A stretch of DNA of 64,000 nucleotides from positions 33,875 to 97,874 of the forward strand of contig MU277670.1 in the NCBI GenBank assembly GCA_022385805.1, written 5' to 3'. The notes beneath the pieces were generated by a model. The model searched no databases and was not told the DNA's origin. It was given only the letters and a program-made list of their open reading frames with translations. Position numbers and translations under genes: made by a program. Source of the stretch: Pilatotrama ljubarskyi (lineage: Eukaryota; Basidiomycota; Agaricomycetes; Polyporales; Polyporaceae). The first letter of the stretch is position 1; the number at the start of each line of letters is the position of its first letter. Positions 11,666-23,026 of this stretch are shown in pieces.

Positions 11666-12520
11666 AGTCGTGGCTCCTGCAAAAAGGGGACTAGGTCAGG
11701 AATGGTTCGCAATAAGAAGAGGGCGAGATGGTGGTGGACATGATGGAGCGTCGGGATGCAATTGAAAGCATACCTTTCCGCGCGGATGGGGGATGAGGAG
11801 CTGGAGAGAGATCCTGTGACTTGCGCGTGAGATGCGCTAGCTGGCCTGGGCGACATTGTGAAACTCACTCGGGGAAGGATGTGCGGGAGAGAGCGCAGGT
11901 GACGGGAGCTCGCAGCAGACGGGAGAGGCCGAGAAGGCGAGGACTGGGATCCTCTGTGCTGGATTGGGCAGAGACGCGCGCAGGGTCTTCTGAATCGGTT
12001 GGCAGCACGCGAAGCGGCCCAGGCCACTCCCGGGACCCGGGAACTCAACGTGGCACGGACCCCGGCCACCAACGGATCCCTAGTCCGAAAGCCCTCTCCA
12101 TCTGCTTTGTCCTCCACCCGACAGAAAAAAAACGGCGTGCGCTGAGAGGTGTGCGATAGTACATGCGAATGCCATGCGTGCTGCTTTGGTTGAGAGACTG
12201 TGGCCAGAGAGGCGGGCGAGGGTGAAATGGGGGGAGATGGGGGTGAGAAAGGGCCGGGCGGGGTGGGCGTTTGGATAACTGGAGAGGAGCGCGAGGGCTT
12301 GGACGTGTGGTCATTGAGACCAACTCTCAATCTCTCCTCCTCGTCTCCAGGTCACCGCCGCCCATCTTCCTATCGCTCCCTCATGTTCACCCCCGCCTGA
12401 TCCACCCCCTCTGCCTTTCTGCTCGACACCGCCCCCTTCGTCCCACACGTCCCCATCGTCCCCACCGACCCTCTCCCAGGTCCCGGCCGCCCTACCCTCC
12501 CGCCCACCCACGGCACCTCT
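11666..12520. promoter_or_regulatory. Divergent promoter between rsm18 and rim15
   Basis: This 855-bp region separates two divergent starts. It holds a 15-bp interrupted palindrome at 12028-12042 and a strongly CT-rich plus-strand tract (about 12330-12520), common in fungal promoters and 5' leaders just upstream of rim15. Open frames across it lack conserved features. Confidence 0.5.
12028..12042. promoter_or_regulatory. TCCCGGG-A-CCCGGGA palindrome
   Basis: A perfect 7-bp inverted repeat around a central A, in the divergent rsm18/rim15 promoter. GC-rich symmetric sites of this kind suit zinc-cluster or other dimeric factors. No factor is assigned. Confidence 0.35.
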
Positions 12521-15500
12521 ATGTCCGACTCGAGTATACCTCGAAGACAGCCGCCAAGTCCGCTCGTGTTCTCCCCAGAGACCGTCTTGAACCCCATCCA
12601 GCCCCAAGCCAGCACCAGCAGCACCACCACCTCCCATGGGTCCGGCTCCAATACGGTATCTATGCCCTTCGTCAGGCGCCATGTTACACGTCGCCTCAAG
12701 GCTGCAAAAGCCGAGTGCGACAAGGAGTTGCAACGCGTCACAAACTCCATAACAGCCTTCTTCGAGGAGCGCCTCCGCGAGGGCGAGCACGAGCAGGAGT
12801 CCGAGCGCGAGCAGCGGGAACACGACCGTGAGCGGGATCGCGAGTCTCAGTTCGGCGATGTCGAACCTCTCCGCGAGGCCTTCGTCCTCCAGCCCCAGGA
12901 GCTCAGGTCCGCTCTGCAGTTCGACGAAATGAGTTCAGATGGCGGGTACGAGGCGGAGCCCGAAGGCAGCACCTATCACAGCCGTCAACGTGCGTCTCTT
13001 GACGAGGACCGTCCTATGCAGCCCACGCTGACACACCGGACCTCGTCTCCCGGTCTCCTTACAGCATCTGTATCTTCTACCAGTCCCTCCTCGTTACGAC
13101 GACATCCCACGTTGCCCAAGGAAAGGCCGAGCAGTATCATCTCCCCCAACACGGGAGGCTCAAGTCCTGCGTCCACCGTCACCACACCACCTCCTGAGGC
13201 GGTCAGTCCGCGCAAACAAGGCGAGCCCTCTCGATCCGGTCAGTGGGCCGGCCAGAGCCTGGCGTCGCGCCGCCTATCACGGACAATACACATTCCTGCA
13301 CGCGCCCCTCGTTCCGGCCACAGCTCACGTTCAACATCTCGGTCGCGTTCTCCCCTGCCACGATCTCATTACGCCGAGTCCACTACGAATAACAACCACC
13401 GATCATCCCGCATATTGGTCGATGACCCGGTCGACCCGATCATGACCACACTCTATGAGATCATCGCAGTTGCGACTGACGTCCTGGACATGTCTATCAA
13501 CCAGCTCACGGCCAACCCGAAGGTCTGCGAGACCCTCGTCCAGCGTGTGCAGAACATTGGCAAGGCCTGGGACGAGCATCCAGACTGGCACGGGCGCAAC
13601 TGGTACGTACAGGTCCTCCTCGCGATCGCGAGCCTGAGCCGTGTCGTTGAGTGGTGGGAGGCGGAGAAGCAGTTCTGGAACTTCGACGACAACGACGACG
13701 AACAGGAGGAGCCGTTGACGTTTGTCATGAAACCCGCCGAAGAGGAGGTCCCCGCTGCGGCTCCCACGCCCGCGGCACGCCCCGATCAGGACAACGCCCT
13801 CAAACTCTCTGCGGAGGACGAGAGCAGGCTGCGGATGTCGCGGACGACGAGTCAGAACAGGAGATCAAGAGATGAGGCCACGAAGGACATCTCGTCATCA
13901 GCCGCGCCCAAGGACGCCGAGCATGCGAAGGCGACCCCTTCCAAGTTCGACGGCAACAACGAGTCCGCTCGCGTCCTCGCCACAGAGCGACTCCGCTTGC
14001 AGGCGGAGACCGCTCAGAACCAGAACATCGTCATGGAGCTCAGTCTGGATGGTGATCACTTCATTTGGATCAATTACGCCTGGCGCGGCGTGGTCGGGTA
14101 CGTGCTCTCAACTCATCATCGACTGATATCATTGTATGAACATCACTCGCGCGCAGAACTGACCCGCAAGACTACTTTGGGACGCGAGTCTCGAAGCTCC
14201 TGGCCCCGTCAGACTGGCACGTCTTCAGGGATGCGACCCGGCGCCTGCAGGAGAACGACTCTCGGACGGTCGAGGTGAAGTTCAAGCTGATGATACCCAA
14301 CCCTGATGACCCCTCCGCGCCCACCAATCTCTACCAACAGATGGAGGGCAGCGGCATGCTCATGATTGATCGCGAGGAGGGTCAGCCGAGCCATTCGATG
14401 TGGGTCGTGAGACCAGTGGGTTCCCCGGAGTACATGCAGGCGCCGCCCTCCATTCTGCTCGAGACCGGTGAGGTAGGCGACGAGCCGGGCTCGGCGGAGC
14501 CCGCCCAGGTCGGGTTTGGCGACCGTGGCGCGCTGGAACCCGTCACGCCTTTCCCGTTCGCGCGCCCGATCAACACGACCCCGATTCTCTGCCGCATCTG
14601 CGAATGCAGCGTCCCGCAGTGGTACTTCGAGAAGCACAACGAGACGTGCAGCGAGGTGCACCGCCTCGAGGCCGAGATCGCGGAGTGCAACGAGTCGATC
14701 GGCGAGCTGCGCAACACCATCCGCGAGCTGCAGACGGCGATGGACCGCAGCTCGCCGATGACGGTCCCCGAGTATCGCGGGATGCCTATCTTCACGCCGT
14801 CGACTTCGCCGGGATCTTCGTCGCCGCTGCAGCTCCTGCGGGCACCGCTCAAGATGAAGCGCATGAGCGTCAAGAAGATGCAGCGTCAGGTACTGGAACA
14901 GCTCGAGGACATCCTGCAGCTTGCGGCAGAAGTGTCTATTCCTGCGCTGAAGGACGAGGAGTCGGCGGAGCCGATCGAGCGCCAACGCTTGCTTTCGCCT
15001 GCATCTGAGCGTAAGATGTCCCAGATCCGCCACTGGAACAAGCCGAACATCGAGGACGCGGCGCTGTCGCAGCTCATCGAAGATGCGGAGCGCGTCATGC
15101 GCCAGAAGATCGACAACGTCGTGCGCATGCAGAACACGATCAAGTACTCAGAGAAGATCAGGCAGGAGTGGGAGGAGCGCGTCGAGCAGACGCTCTCGGC
15201 GTACGAGGGTGAGGAGGGTGATGAGAGCTCCGGCAGCAGCGAAGGTGAAGGTGAGGGCGAGGGTGATGAGGGGCGGCAGGACGAGGGCCGTCAGGATGAT
15301 GACCACTCCAGTACGACCTCGGAGTACGCGTTCGGTGCCCAGCAATCTTCGGCGGACCCGACGCCTGTCGCATCTGCGTCCCCTATTCCCTTCAACTCTG
15401 GTCGAGACTCTAGTCGCGAGAGCGCGTCGGCAGCTACGATGAGCCCTTCAAGCCTTCCTTCCGTGTCGGCCGTCCCCGTTCCAATGTACTGGCAGACGGC

Positions 15501-18477
15501 CTCCGCTCACCAGACGCGATCCTCGACTCCCTCTTCGATTTCTTCCCCTCTGGCGCTGGCTGCCCCCATCGTTGCTTCTCATCCGGATGAGCAGCCGCCT
15601 CCGATGGACTTGAACGAGCCCATCTCTAGCATGACCATCCGCGCAAGACGCTCGCCGCAGACCCTCGAGCCCAAGCTCCTCATCACTCCTCCCTTGTCTC
15701 CTATGGTCTCTCCGCAGGACGCGAACGCGGTTGCTACTCGTCGTGCGCATCGCCGGCATTCGACTGCGCAGCCGATGATCAGCCCGACAGCGTCGCAGTC
15801 TGGTACCCCTCTGTCACCACGCTTACCTTCTGTCGCTCCTCTGTCGAGGACGACCCCCGCGTCGATCAAGGACTTTGAGATCATCAAGCCCATCTCAAAG
15901 GGCGCGTTCGGGTCCGTCTTCCTCGCCAAGAAGAAAGTCACTGGCGACTACTTTGCGATCAAGGTCCTGAAGAAGGCGGACATGATCGCGAAGAACCAGA
16001 TCACGAACGTCAAGGCGGAGCGCATGATCCTCATGAAGCAGGCAGAGTCGCCGTTCGTGGCGAAGCTGTACTTCACGTTCCAGAGCAAGGAGAACCTCTA
16101 CTTGGTCATGGAGTATCTCAACGGTGGTGACTGTGCGGCTCTCATCAAGTCTCTTGGCTCTCTTCCGGAGGAATGGACTAGGAACTACATCGCTGAGGTT
16201 ACTCTGGGTCTGGAGTACCTGCACCAGCGCGGGATCGTCCATCGGTATGTCTCTTTTTGGGCTCGGGTAGCGGCCAATGCTCATGTTTGTTTACAGTGAC
16301 TTGAAGCCGGACAACCTGCTGATTGACCAGCATGGCCACCTCAAGCTTACTGACTTTGGTCTGAGCCGGATAGGTCTTCTGGGTCGTCAGACTCGCGCTC
16401 CCCAGCTCTTGTCTGATCGCGGTATGCGCAGTCATGCTCGAGGTAGCCCCACTTCCAGACCGCCGTCCATTGATTCTGCATATATGGCTTCTTCCCCGAT
16501 GTTCTCCGTCGATCTGCAGCAGGGAGGTTCGTACTTCAACCACAGGACGCCCTCGCTCCCTCGCCTCGGATCATCCCCTTATCTGCCACTTTCAGATGAC
16601 CCGAGCGAATCGAGTGGCTCTGAGTCTCTGTCTTCGGGTCTCTTGTCGTTCCGTCGGAATGGCAACACCAAGCAGCTCTCGGATAGCCCTCTGCAATCAT
16701 TCGCAACTGAACTGACGAACGACCTCCGGTCGCACCCTCCCTCCGGGAACACTCCCCCTGCGGAGCAGAAGGTCGTCGGTACCCCTGACTACCTCGCGCC
16801 CGAGACGATTCTCGGTCTGCGTGGCGACGACGCTGCGGTCGACTGGGTAAGTGCCTGCCGCCATGCCTCGCGCTGATACACGCTGACACCTATCACAGTG
16901 GGCGCTGGGCGTCATCACGTACGAGTTCCTGTATGGGATTCCGCCGTTCCACGACGAGACCCCCGAGAAGGTTTTCGAGAACATCCTGTCGGGTCACATC
17001 GACTGGCACGAGGATTACGTCGAGGTCTCGCCCGAGGCCAAGGACTTCATGCAGCGGCTGATGACCCTGGACCCGACCCAGCGTTTGGGCGCGAACGGCG
17101 CCGCGGAGGTCAAGGCGCACCCGTTCTTCGCCGGTATCGACTGGGACAAAGTCACTACCACAGAGGCCGCGTTCATCCCGCAGGTCACTGATCCGGAGTC
17201 CACAGACTACTTCGACCCTCGTGGTGCCGTCCTGCAGCTGTTCCACGACAGCGAGCAGCCGTCGTTCTCGCAGCAGCTCGGCTCGGACAGCCCCGGGCAG
17301 GCCAGCGGCAGCCCCGATATGCAGCCGGCGAGCGCGCCGATGTCGGTGTCGCGCGAGGCGACGCAGTCGCCGTCGGACGACGACTTTGGGTCGTTCAGCT
17401 TCAAGAACCTGCCCGTGCTCAAGCAGGCGAACGAGGACATGATCCGGAAGATGAAGACGGACCAGCTCGCGCCGCTCACGCACACGCTTTCGGAGCCGTC
17501 GAACATGCACTCGAGACGGAGGAGTATCTCCAACAGGGTGAAGAAGCCGCCGACGAATCTCGTGACCCCTGTCGATACCTCGAAACCTCCGCTGCCGTTA
17601 CCCACCAACCCGCCCTCGCCCGCAACGTCCACCTCATCGATCTCATCTTCTGTGTCTCGCGGGCCTCCGACGCCAGGCAGCGCAGGTAGCCATGCGCGGA
17701 AACCTTCAGAGTTCGGTGCGCTCGAGCGGTTCAAGCTCAACCACATGGAGGGCGAAATCCGTCGGAACTCGATGCCCAGTCGGTTACGGACAGCATCGGT
17801 GTCGACCACTGGCGACGGCTCACTATCAGACTCCTGGTCCAACCCGGCGTCTCAGGCGCCCGGCCAGTTTGAGCTGAACACGCCACCGTCGTCGGTCGCC
17901 TCGATCGACCTGAAGAGGGCGCCGGATCCGAACGACCGCGCAGTGACCTGTCTGCTAGCGGAGGACAACCCAATCACGGCGAAGATCATCGAGACGCTGC
18001 TCATCCGTCTTGGGTGCCGGTGCGTTGTCGTCGCTGACGGCTCCGAAGCCATCAGTGTAGCCATGGGCGATATCAGTGAGCATCCGTCGTCGCCCTGGCT
18101 GCCCGCCACAGTCCACTGATTTCTGTCTGACAGAGTTTGACTGTATCCTCATGGACCTGCATATGCCAATACGTGAGCAGGAGCTTCCTGTCCATCTTCG
18201 TGACCGAAGTCGCTGACCGTGCCCGTTCGCAGTCGATGGTGAAGGTGCAGCGCGGTACATCAAAAGCACCAACAACAAGAACACGAACACGCCGATAATC
18301 GCCGTGAGCGCGTACAGCGGCTCCGAGGTGTCAGAGGCCAACGGCCTGTTTGCGGCGTACATCGCGAAGCCGGTTCAAAAGGCTGATCTGGTGGCTGCCA
18401 TGCGCCAGTTGGGGTTCAAGACGTCCACCACGCAGGGGCGTGGGCAGGGTACGACGAGGGTGACTTCAGCCCGATGA
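12521..18477 (+). CDS. rim15: Rim15/Cek1-type AGC protein kinase with PAS and response-regulator domains
   Basis: Six exons: 12521-14097, 14157-16244, 16297-16846, 16899-18075, 18134-18172 and 18233-18477, giving 1891 residues. A disordered Ser/Pro-rich N-terminus leads to a PAS-like region (about 500-600; [18 protein letters not shown]). A cysteine/histidine motif follows ([20 protein letters not shown], about 670). The kinase starts near 1097 ([10 protein letters not shown]), with catalytic DLKPDN at about 1223 and DFGLSR soon after. An insert of about 135 residues precedes TPDYLAPET, a hallmark of the Rim15 family. The receiver domain (about 1751-1891; [14 protein letters not shown]) keeps the phospho-acceptor in MDLHMPI. 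Rim15 drives quiescence and stress programmes when TORC1, Sch9 and PKA activity falls, partly through endosulfines. It is likely cytosolic and nuclear. Only the N-terminal start remains soft. Confidence 0.95.
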
Positions 18478-20348
18478 CCCCTCGGTCGGTATATATCTGT
18501 TCGTTTACGGTTTTTCACGAATCTCCTTCCGTTTTCCCCGATCGCCCGATTTGCGTCGCTGTCTGCCCATCATTGCTTCCTCACTCTTGCTTCGTTCTGG
18601 TCACCATCACTCTGCTCACGCCCGCGTCATGCCCCGTTCATTGCCGTCTCTTTCGGTTTCTCTCTGCCTCATTACATCCCAAGCCATGCATTTTCTCGAT
18701 CTCCCGCACGCACACTCATATTGCAATCACTCTCCACCCGCTCCTATCAAGACTCTGAGCCCCCGCATCCATCGTCCGCTACGCATTGTAAGCTAGAGCT
18801 ACTGTGTTATTAACTATTGCCGCCGGGATGTCGTTCGTCGCGACCCTTGCCTTTGGGATATAGCAGCAGCAGGAGCAGCAGCTGATCGCGCTCGCGGTTG
18901 GCGTGTACTATCCCGCGACAGGAAGTGCAAATGTCGCCAAGTAATGCAAATCCGCTATTGTGCGCTCCCCTCTCACCTGCTTGCTCTGGGAATTTCAGGT
19001 ATCGCGTAGTCTTGATATTTGCGCCCTGCTGTCAAGTTTGGAGAGAATCCATGACCAGCTGCAGTGTAGAGTTAAGTAAGAGTAGTTCCAGAGGCGTCCA
19101 AAAAGGCCAATGTATGCGACTTTTGGAGCAGTGATGGAGAGATCCTGCAACGAATCCGGCTCCGAAAACGTCGATATTCGACATATATAGACGGACTACT
19201 ACAAGCATATGTACTGTCCAACCCGATTCGCGTACAGGCGGATGGGAAAGGACACAGTAGAGGCGAGCAGTCGAGAGGGGTATAGAGAGTGACTTGAGGA
19301 GTGACATGATTGAAACTCCGTTCGGCAGAGCGAGTGATGGCTGGGCGTCGCAGCAGAGAGCGACAGGAAATGCAACACCAGGCGCCCAGCAACCGAGTCG
19401 GAGCTGAACTACCCGAGGTGACCGCTCGTGACAATCCTTGCATTAATGTCGCATTCATGGTCGTCTCACCGGAAGTGCTCCGACGGCCCTTGCACTCCAT
19501 CGAACCACAGAAAAAATTCAGAATGTGATAGAAGAGACATGGACACATAACTCTACCAAGTTTCGCGACCGTAGGGACGGTCGTGCCAAAGAGGCAATCG
19601 AAATGGTCGAAGGCTTTGCATTTCCCGTCGCGGGATAGTAGTACGCGACCGCGTTTTGTGCTCGTGTGTGTTGGATTGTTGCGCCCATTGCCATGCCTCG
19701 CGAGAGTGTCGTGAGGTGGTGGACAACAGCGGAAAGCTGTGCGAGGTGGAGGGATTGCCATGTGGGATATGCGATATGATATTCTGTCGGGTGCGGGAGG
19801 ACCCCCGACAATCAGTGGGTATGCCTGATCTTAGTCCGGACGGAACAGGCCTTTTCGGAGGGCTTATGCCTGTGCCAGTCCGGACAAATCGACATTTTAG
19901 CGCCCAAACGCCTGTGGCGAAGTCCGGACATTGAGGCAGGATTCGGGGGTCCGGGAGGCCGGGACGGAGCATTAGGCGCCCGCCTGACCAGCGGACCGCC
20001 GGCCTGTGCCGCTAGCGCCCGCTCATCCGGACATTTTTAATCCAAAAAAAGGGCCTACGCCTGTGCCAGTCCGGACAAATTTGGGCGCTTATGATGCCTG
20101 TTCCCTACGGACGTTTTGGCCAAAATCGCGAGACCCCGGATCAGGCCTCCTCACCCATTGTCGGGGGTCCTGGTGCGGGTGCGAGGTTCTTGGCTCTCAG
20201 CGCCTCGCCCGGGTGGGGCGAAGCAGCGCACGCGAAAGCGACCCTGCCCTGCCCTCCACCGCCGTTCTCCTGCTGCCATCGAACAAAAGTGGCGGACTGC
20301 TCCTGGGCTCGCAGCTGCTCTCTGCGCTCGCCGACCGTCTGACCGCCG
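18478..20348. other. Long intergenic region with a periodic repeat array
   Basis: After the rim15 stop comes a CT-rich 3' region (about 18480-18790), then about 1 kb of unremarkable DNA, then the 44-bp repeat array at 19821-20118. Minus-strand open frames at 19072-19972 have no domain, no codon preference and no splice pattern. The last 230 bp should be promoter for the UIM/PPxY gene. Confidence 0.55.
19821..20118 (+). repeat. About 44-bp periodic repeat array carrying GTCCGGAC
   Basis: The octamer GTCCGGAC, itself a palindrome, occurs at 19834, 19878, 19922 and 20069, with a one-base variant at 20025 and a weaker relative at 20105. The steps are 44, 44, 103 and 44 bases. Each core is preceded 12-13 bases upstream by (A/T)GCCTG(T/A)GCC-like sequence; the longest shared string is GCCTGTGCCAGTCCGGACAA (19868 and 20058). 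A 12-bp palindrome TTTTGGCCAAAA follows at about 20115-20126. It is either a degenerate minisatellite or a palindromic mobile-element relic. Confidence 0.8.
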
Positions 20349-20417
20349 ATGTCTGCCCCGGGGCCGTGGAGAGACGCTGCGCCTGCTTCGCGCGTGCCGT
20401 ACCCGCCGTTCCCCCTT

Positions 20418-20450
<33 letters not shown>

Positions 20451-22622
20451 ATGGCCGACCATGGGTGTGCTGGTGCTGGCCGACAGACCTTCTGCTCCGC
20501 GCCCATCCCCGGCTTCTACAGCCCCTCCCTCGCCCAGCCCGCCCCAGGCCTGCCCTTCGCGCGCGGGGCACCCGCCTTCCCCCGCCCAGAGCTCCCCCCC
20601 AGTCTCATGCCAGGCCGCAAGCCGACCCCGTCCATGTCCCGCTCCCAGTCAGACGACTACTTCTTCCAACGCGAGTCCTCCACCTTTCCGCGCCATGCAA
20701 ACACATCTCCCGTTCCTGCGCTGCCCCGCAAGCCCGATATCACCCAGCCACCGCTCCCTCCCAAGCCGCTGCGCTCTCCGCCGACGTCTCCCCCGGTGCT
20801 CTATGGCATGGCTCCTGGGGCTCCTTCGTATTCTGGCATGGATAGCTCGCTTGTGCCCTCTGCCCCTCCGCCCCCGCCGGGTATGGACCACGAGGATGAC
20901 GTCGTGCTCAGCCGCGTGCTCGAGATGTCCGCCCAGGAATCGCAACGAGAACGCGAGCTAGCGCGACAGCGACAAGAGGCCCTCCGAGCCGAGCAGGAGC
21001 AGCTCGCACAAGCACTCGAGGCTTCGCTGCGGATCAGTTCGCCCCCGTTTGCGCCAGAAGCTGACGGTCGATCCACAACGTTCATCACGTCTTCCCCCGA
21101 ACAGGGCGCATCATCTCTCCCCCTGCACTCGCCCGTCCTGGACATCAGCCCGAACGGGCCATTCGACGACCATGCCCGGCGGAGCAGCGGGAACAGCAAT
21201 CCCCACGTTGCGCAGCAGATCATGGACGACGAGGCTCTCGCGCTCCAGCTCGCCCAGGAGGAGGAGAGGCTCGCCGAGCAGGAGCGGCGCCGAGAGACAA
21301 CAGGCGCGCACTCCCGCAAGCCCTCCCAGATCGGCCCTGGCCTTGGCCTTGCGGACGGACCGCCGCAGTACGACGACGCCGTCTCGTCGCCGCCCGTAGC
21401 GTCTCCGGAATTCTACAATTCGAGCGTATCGGCGCATCTGTCGCCGAATGTCGCAGGCCCCTCGCGCTCCCCGAGCCCGAGGCTGCATCTGGGAAGGAGC
21501 ATTTCTGAGAAGCCCGTACCGCCGAAGAGCACCACCCCAGAGCAGAGGATGAGTCGCTCGCAGTCCATGGGAGAGAGCGCACCGAGCTCCTCCACCGCTC
21601 TGCTGGCCCCGGGACCTCCAGGAGGCCGACCTTCCTCGATTGTGTCCTCAGATTGGGATCCACCAGATGAGCCAGGCAGGCTCATCCCGTCCAGCCCCCC
21701 ACCCGCCTCGGACGTGCCTGCAAACACTCAGTACCTGGATTCCGAGTTGTTGGCAGGGCTCTGTAAGTTCAACCGGGCTCGTACTCGTTTCAGACTGCTG
21801 ATGTTGGCCTGAAGCTATGGGCTTTGGTACGCCTTCGATATCCCCCACCCTCCAGCCATTCGCTGGCGTTATACCCAACGTGATCGCCCTGCCGTATGGC
21901 CGATGTCCACCGTTTCATATCAAGGCGCCGAGTTGGCGGACGTTGTTGAAGCTCATGGCGCGGCTGAGCGGAACCCGGATGGAGCCGACCATGGAGGCCA
22001 TGGCAGTCGTGAAGACGGAGATGAAGCTCCGAATAGTGGTCTCCTTCGTCAAGGTGCGTTCCTATCGCACGCTCGGATCAGAGGCCAGCGACCTAACTCA
22101 CCGCGCTCGCAGGTCCACCACTCCTCGTCCGAGTGGCACACCGTGCTCTACATGACGATCGACCACCCCATCCCGCCCAACGCGCCCGCCGGCTGGCGCT
22201 ACCGCAACGGTGACACGAGCACGCTCCCGTGGTCCTACTCCCTCTCGCAGATGCCCGCGTTTCTGCGCGACGGCGCCGACGCCGCGCTCTCCAAGTTCTA
22301 CACCATCCCGTGCACCCCAGACACGCCGTTCCCCACGCTGCCCATCAGCTTCCCGAACCTCGCGACGTACCTCGCGTCCGCGCTCGAGCACGCGCGCGAC
22401 GCGATGCACGACAGCTCGAGCGGCGTGCGCCGCCTCGCCAAGTACGTCGACCAGTTCTACCCGAGCGACCGCGTGGGCGTGCTCGACGACGCGCCCGAGC
22501 GCGCGGGGATGCGCCAGCGGCTGAAGAACCTGGTCGGGATTGGGAGCAGGCCGCAGCGCGATCGGAACGCGGAGATGTACGAGCTCGTCACGCCGTTCGT
22601 CCCGGACGACTATGGGCGGTGA
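20349..22622 (+). CDS. Uncharacterised protein with UIM-like motifs, PPxY motif and conserved C-terminal domain
   Basis: Three exons: 20349-21762, 21815-22053 and 22113-22622, giving 720 residues. The N-terminus is proline-rich, including a polyproline run from an 11-copy CCG repeat. Three ubiquitin-interacting-like helices are visible: DDVVLSRVLEMSAQES (about 181), LAQALEASL (about 218) and DDEALALQLAQEEE (about 292). A PPxY motif (GPPQYDD, about 337) would fit WW domains of Nedd4/Rsp5 ligases. After a Ser-rich linker comes an ordered C-terminal region of about 220 residues (FGTPSISPTLQPFAGVIPNV; WHTVLYMTIDHPIPPNAP) that I cannot assign to a named family. A role as a ubiquitin adaptor is inference from short motifs. 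An alternative start at 20451 would skip the polyproline run. Confidence 0.82.
20418..20450 (+). repeat. (CCG)11 trinucleotide repeat coding polyproline
   Basis: Eleven perfect CCG copies within exon 1 of the UIM/PPxY gene. Length variation here would change a polyproline tract without shifting frame. Confidence 0.9.
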
Positions 22623-23026
22623 CCTCTCTCCGCCTTTGCCAGATCCGCCGTCGTTTCGTCGCCTCTGTCGGACTGTTGTTCGACTTTGAGGACGGTCAGG
22701 CGTCGCTTTGCTATGTAGGGAGGTTTTCTTAGATACCCACGTGCTTGTATCCGTAAACTGTACAGTCTATCGCCACGTCCCATAAGCTAGCTGTCCGCGC
22801 TCGTTGCACCGCTGTATTTATTCCCTAGAGTACTACTTACCACTATATCGCAGACCAGACCGGATCCTGTACTTCGTTCGAGGACTAAAGTCTCACCTCG
22901 GTTGATACGAGAAGCGCTGAACCGCAATCGTGACAGCATGGCTGAATAAAGGGGGTTACAACATCTACAAGTGGGTATATGTACGGGGAATTCGAGACAC
23001 CGTCCAGAGAACGTCGACGATCGAGC
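22623..23026. other. Convergent intergenic region
   Basis: About 400 bp between the stop codons of the UIM/PPxY gene and the Old Yellow Enzyme gene. No further feature is seen. Confidence 0.6.

Noticed and set aside
16440..16780. Possible frameshift or extra intron in the Rim15 kinase domain, because about 135 residues interrupt the region between DFG and APE
   Set aside because: Rim15/Cek1-family kinases normally have a long insert at this point, and the frame is open throughout.
19072..19972. Minus-strand open frames of 140-229 residues between rim15 and the UIM/PPxY gene
   Set aside because: No domain, no plausible start context, and codon use unlike the neighbouring genes; the region is AT-richer and partly repeats.
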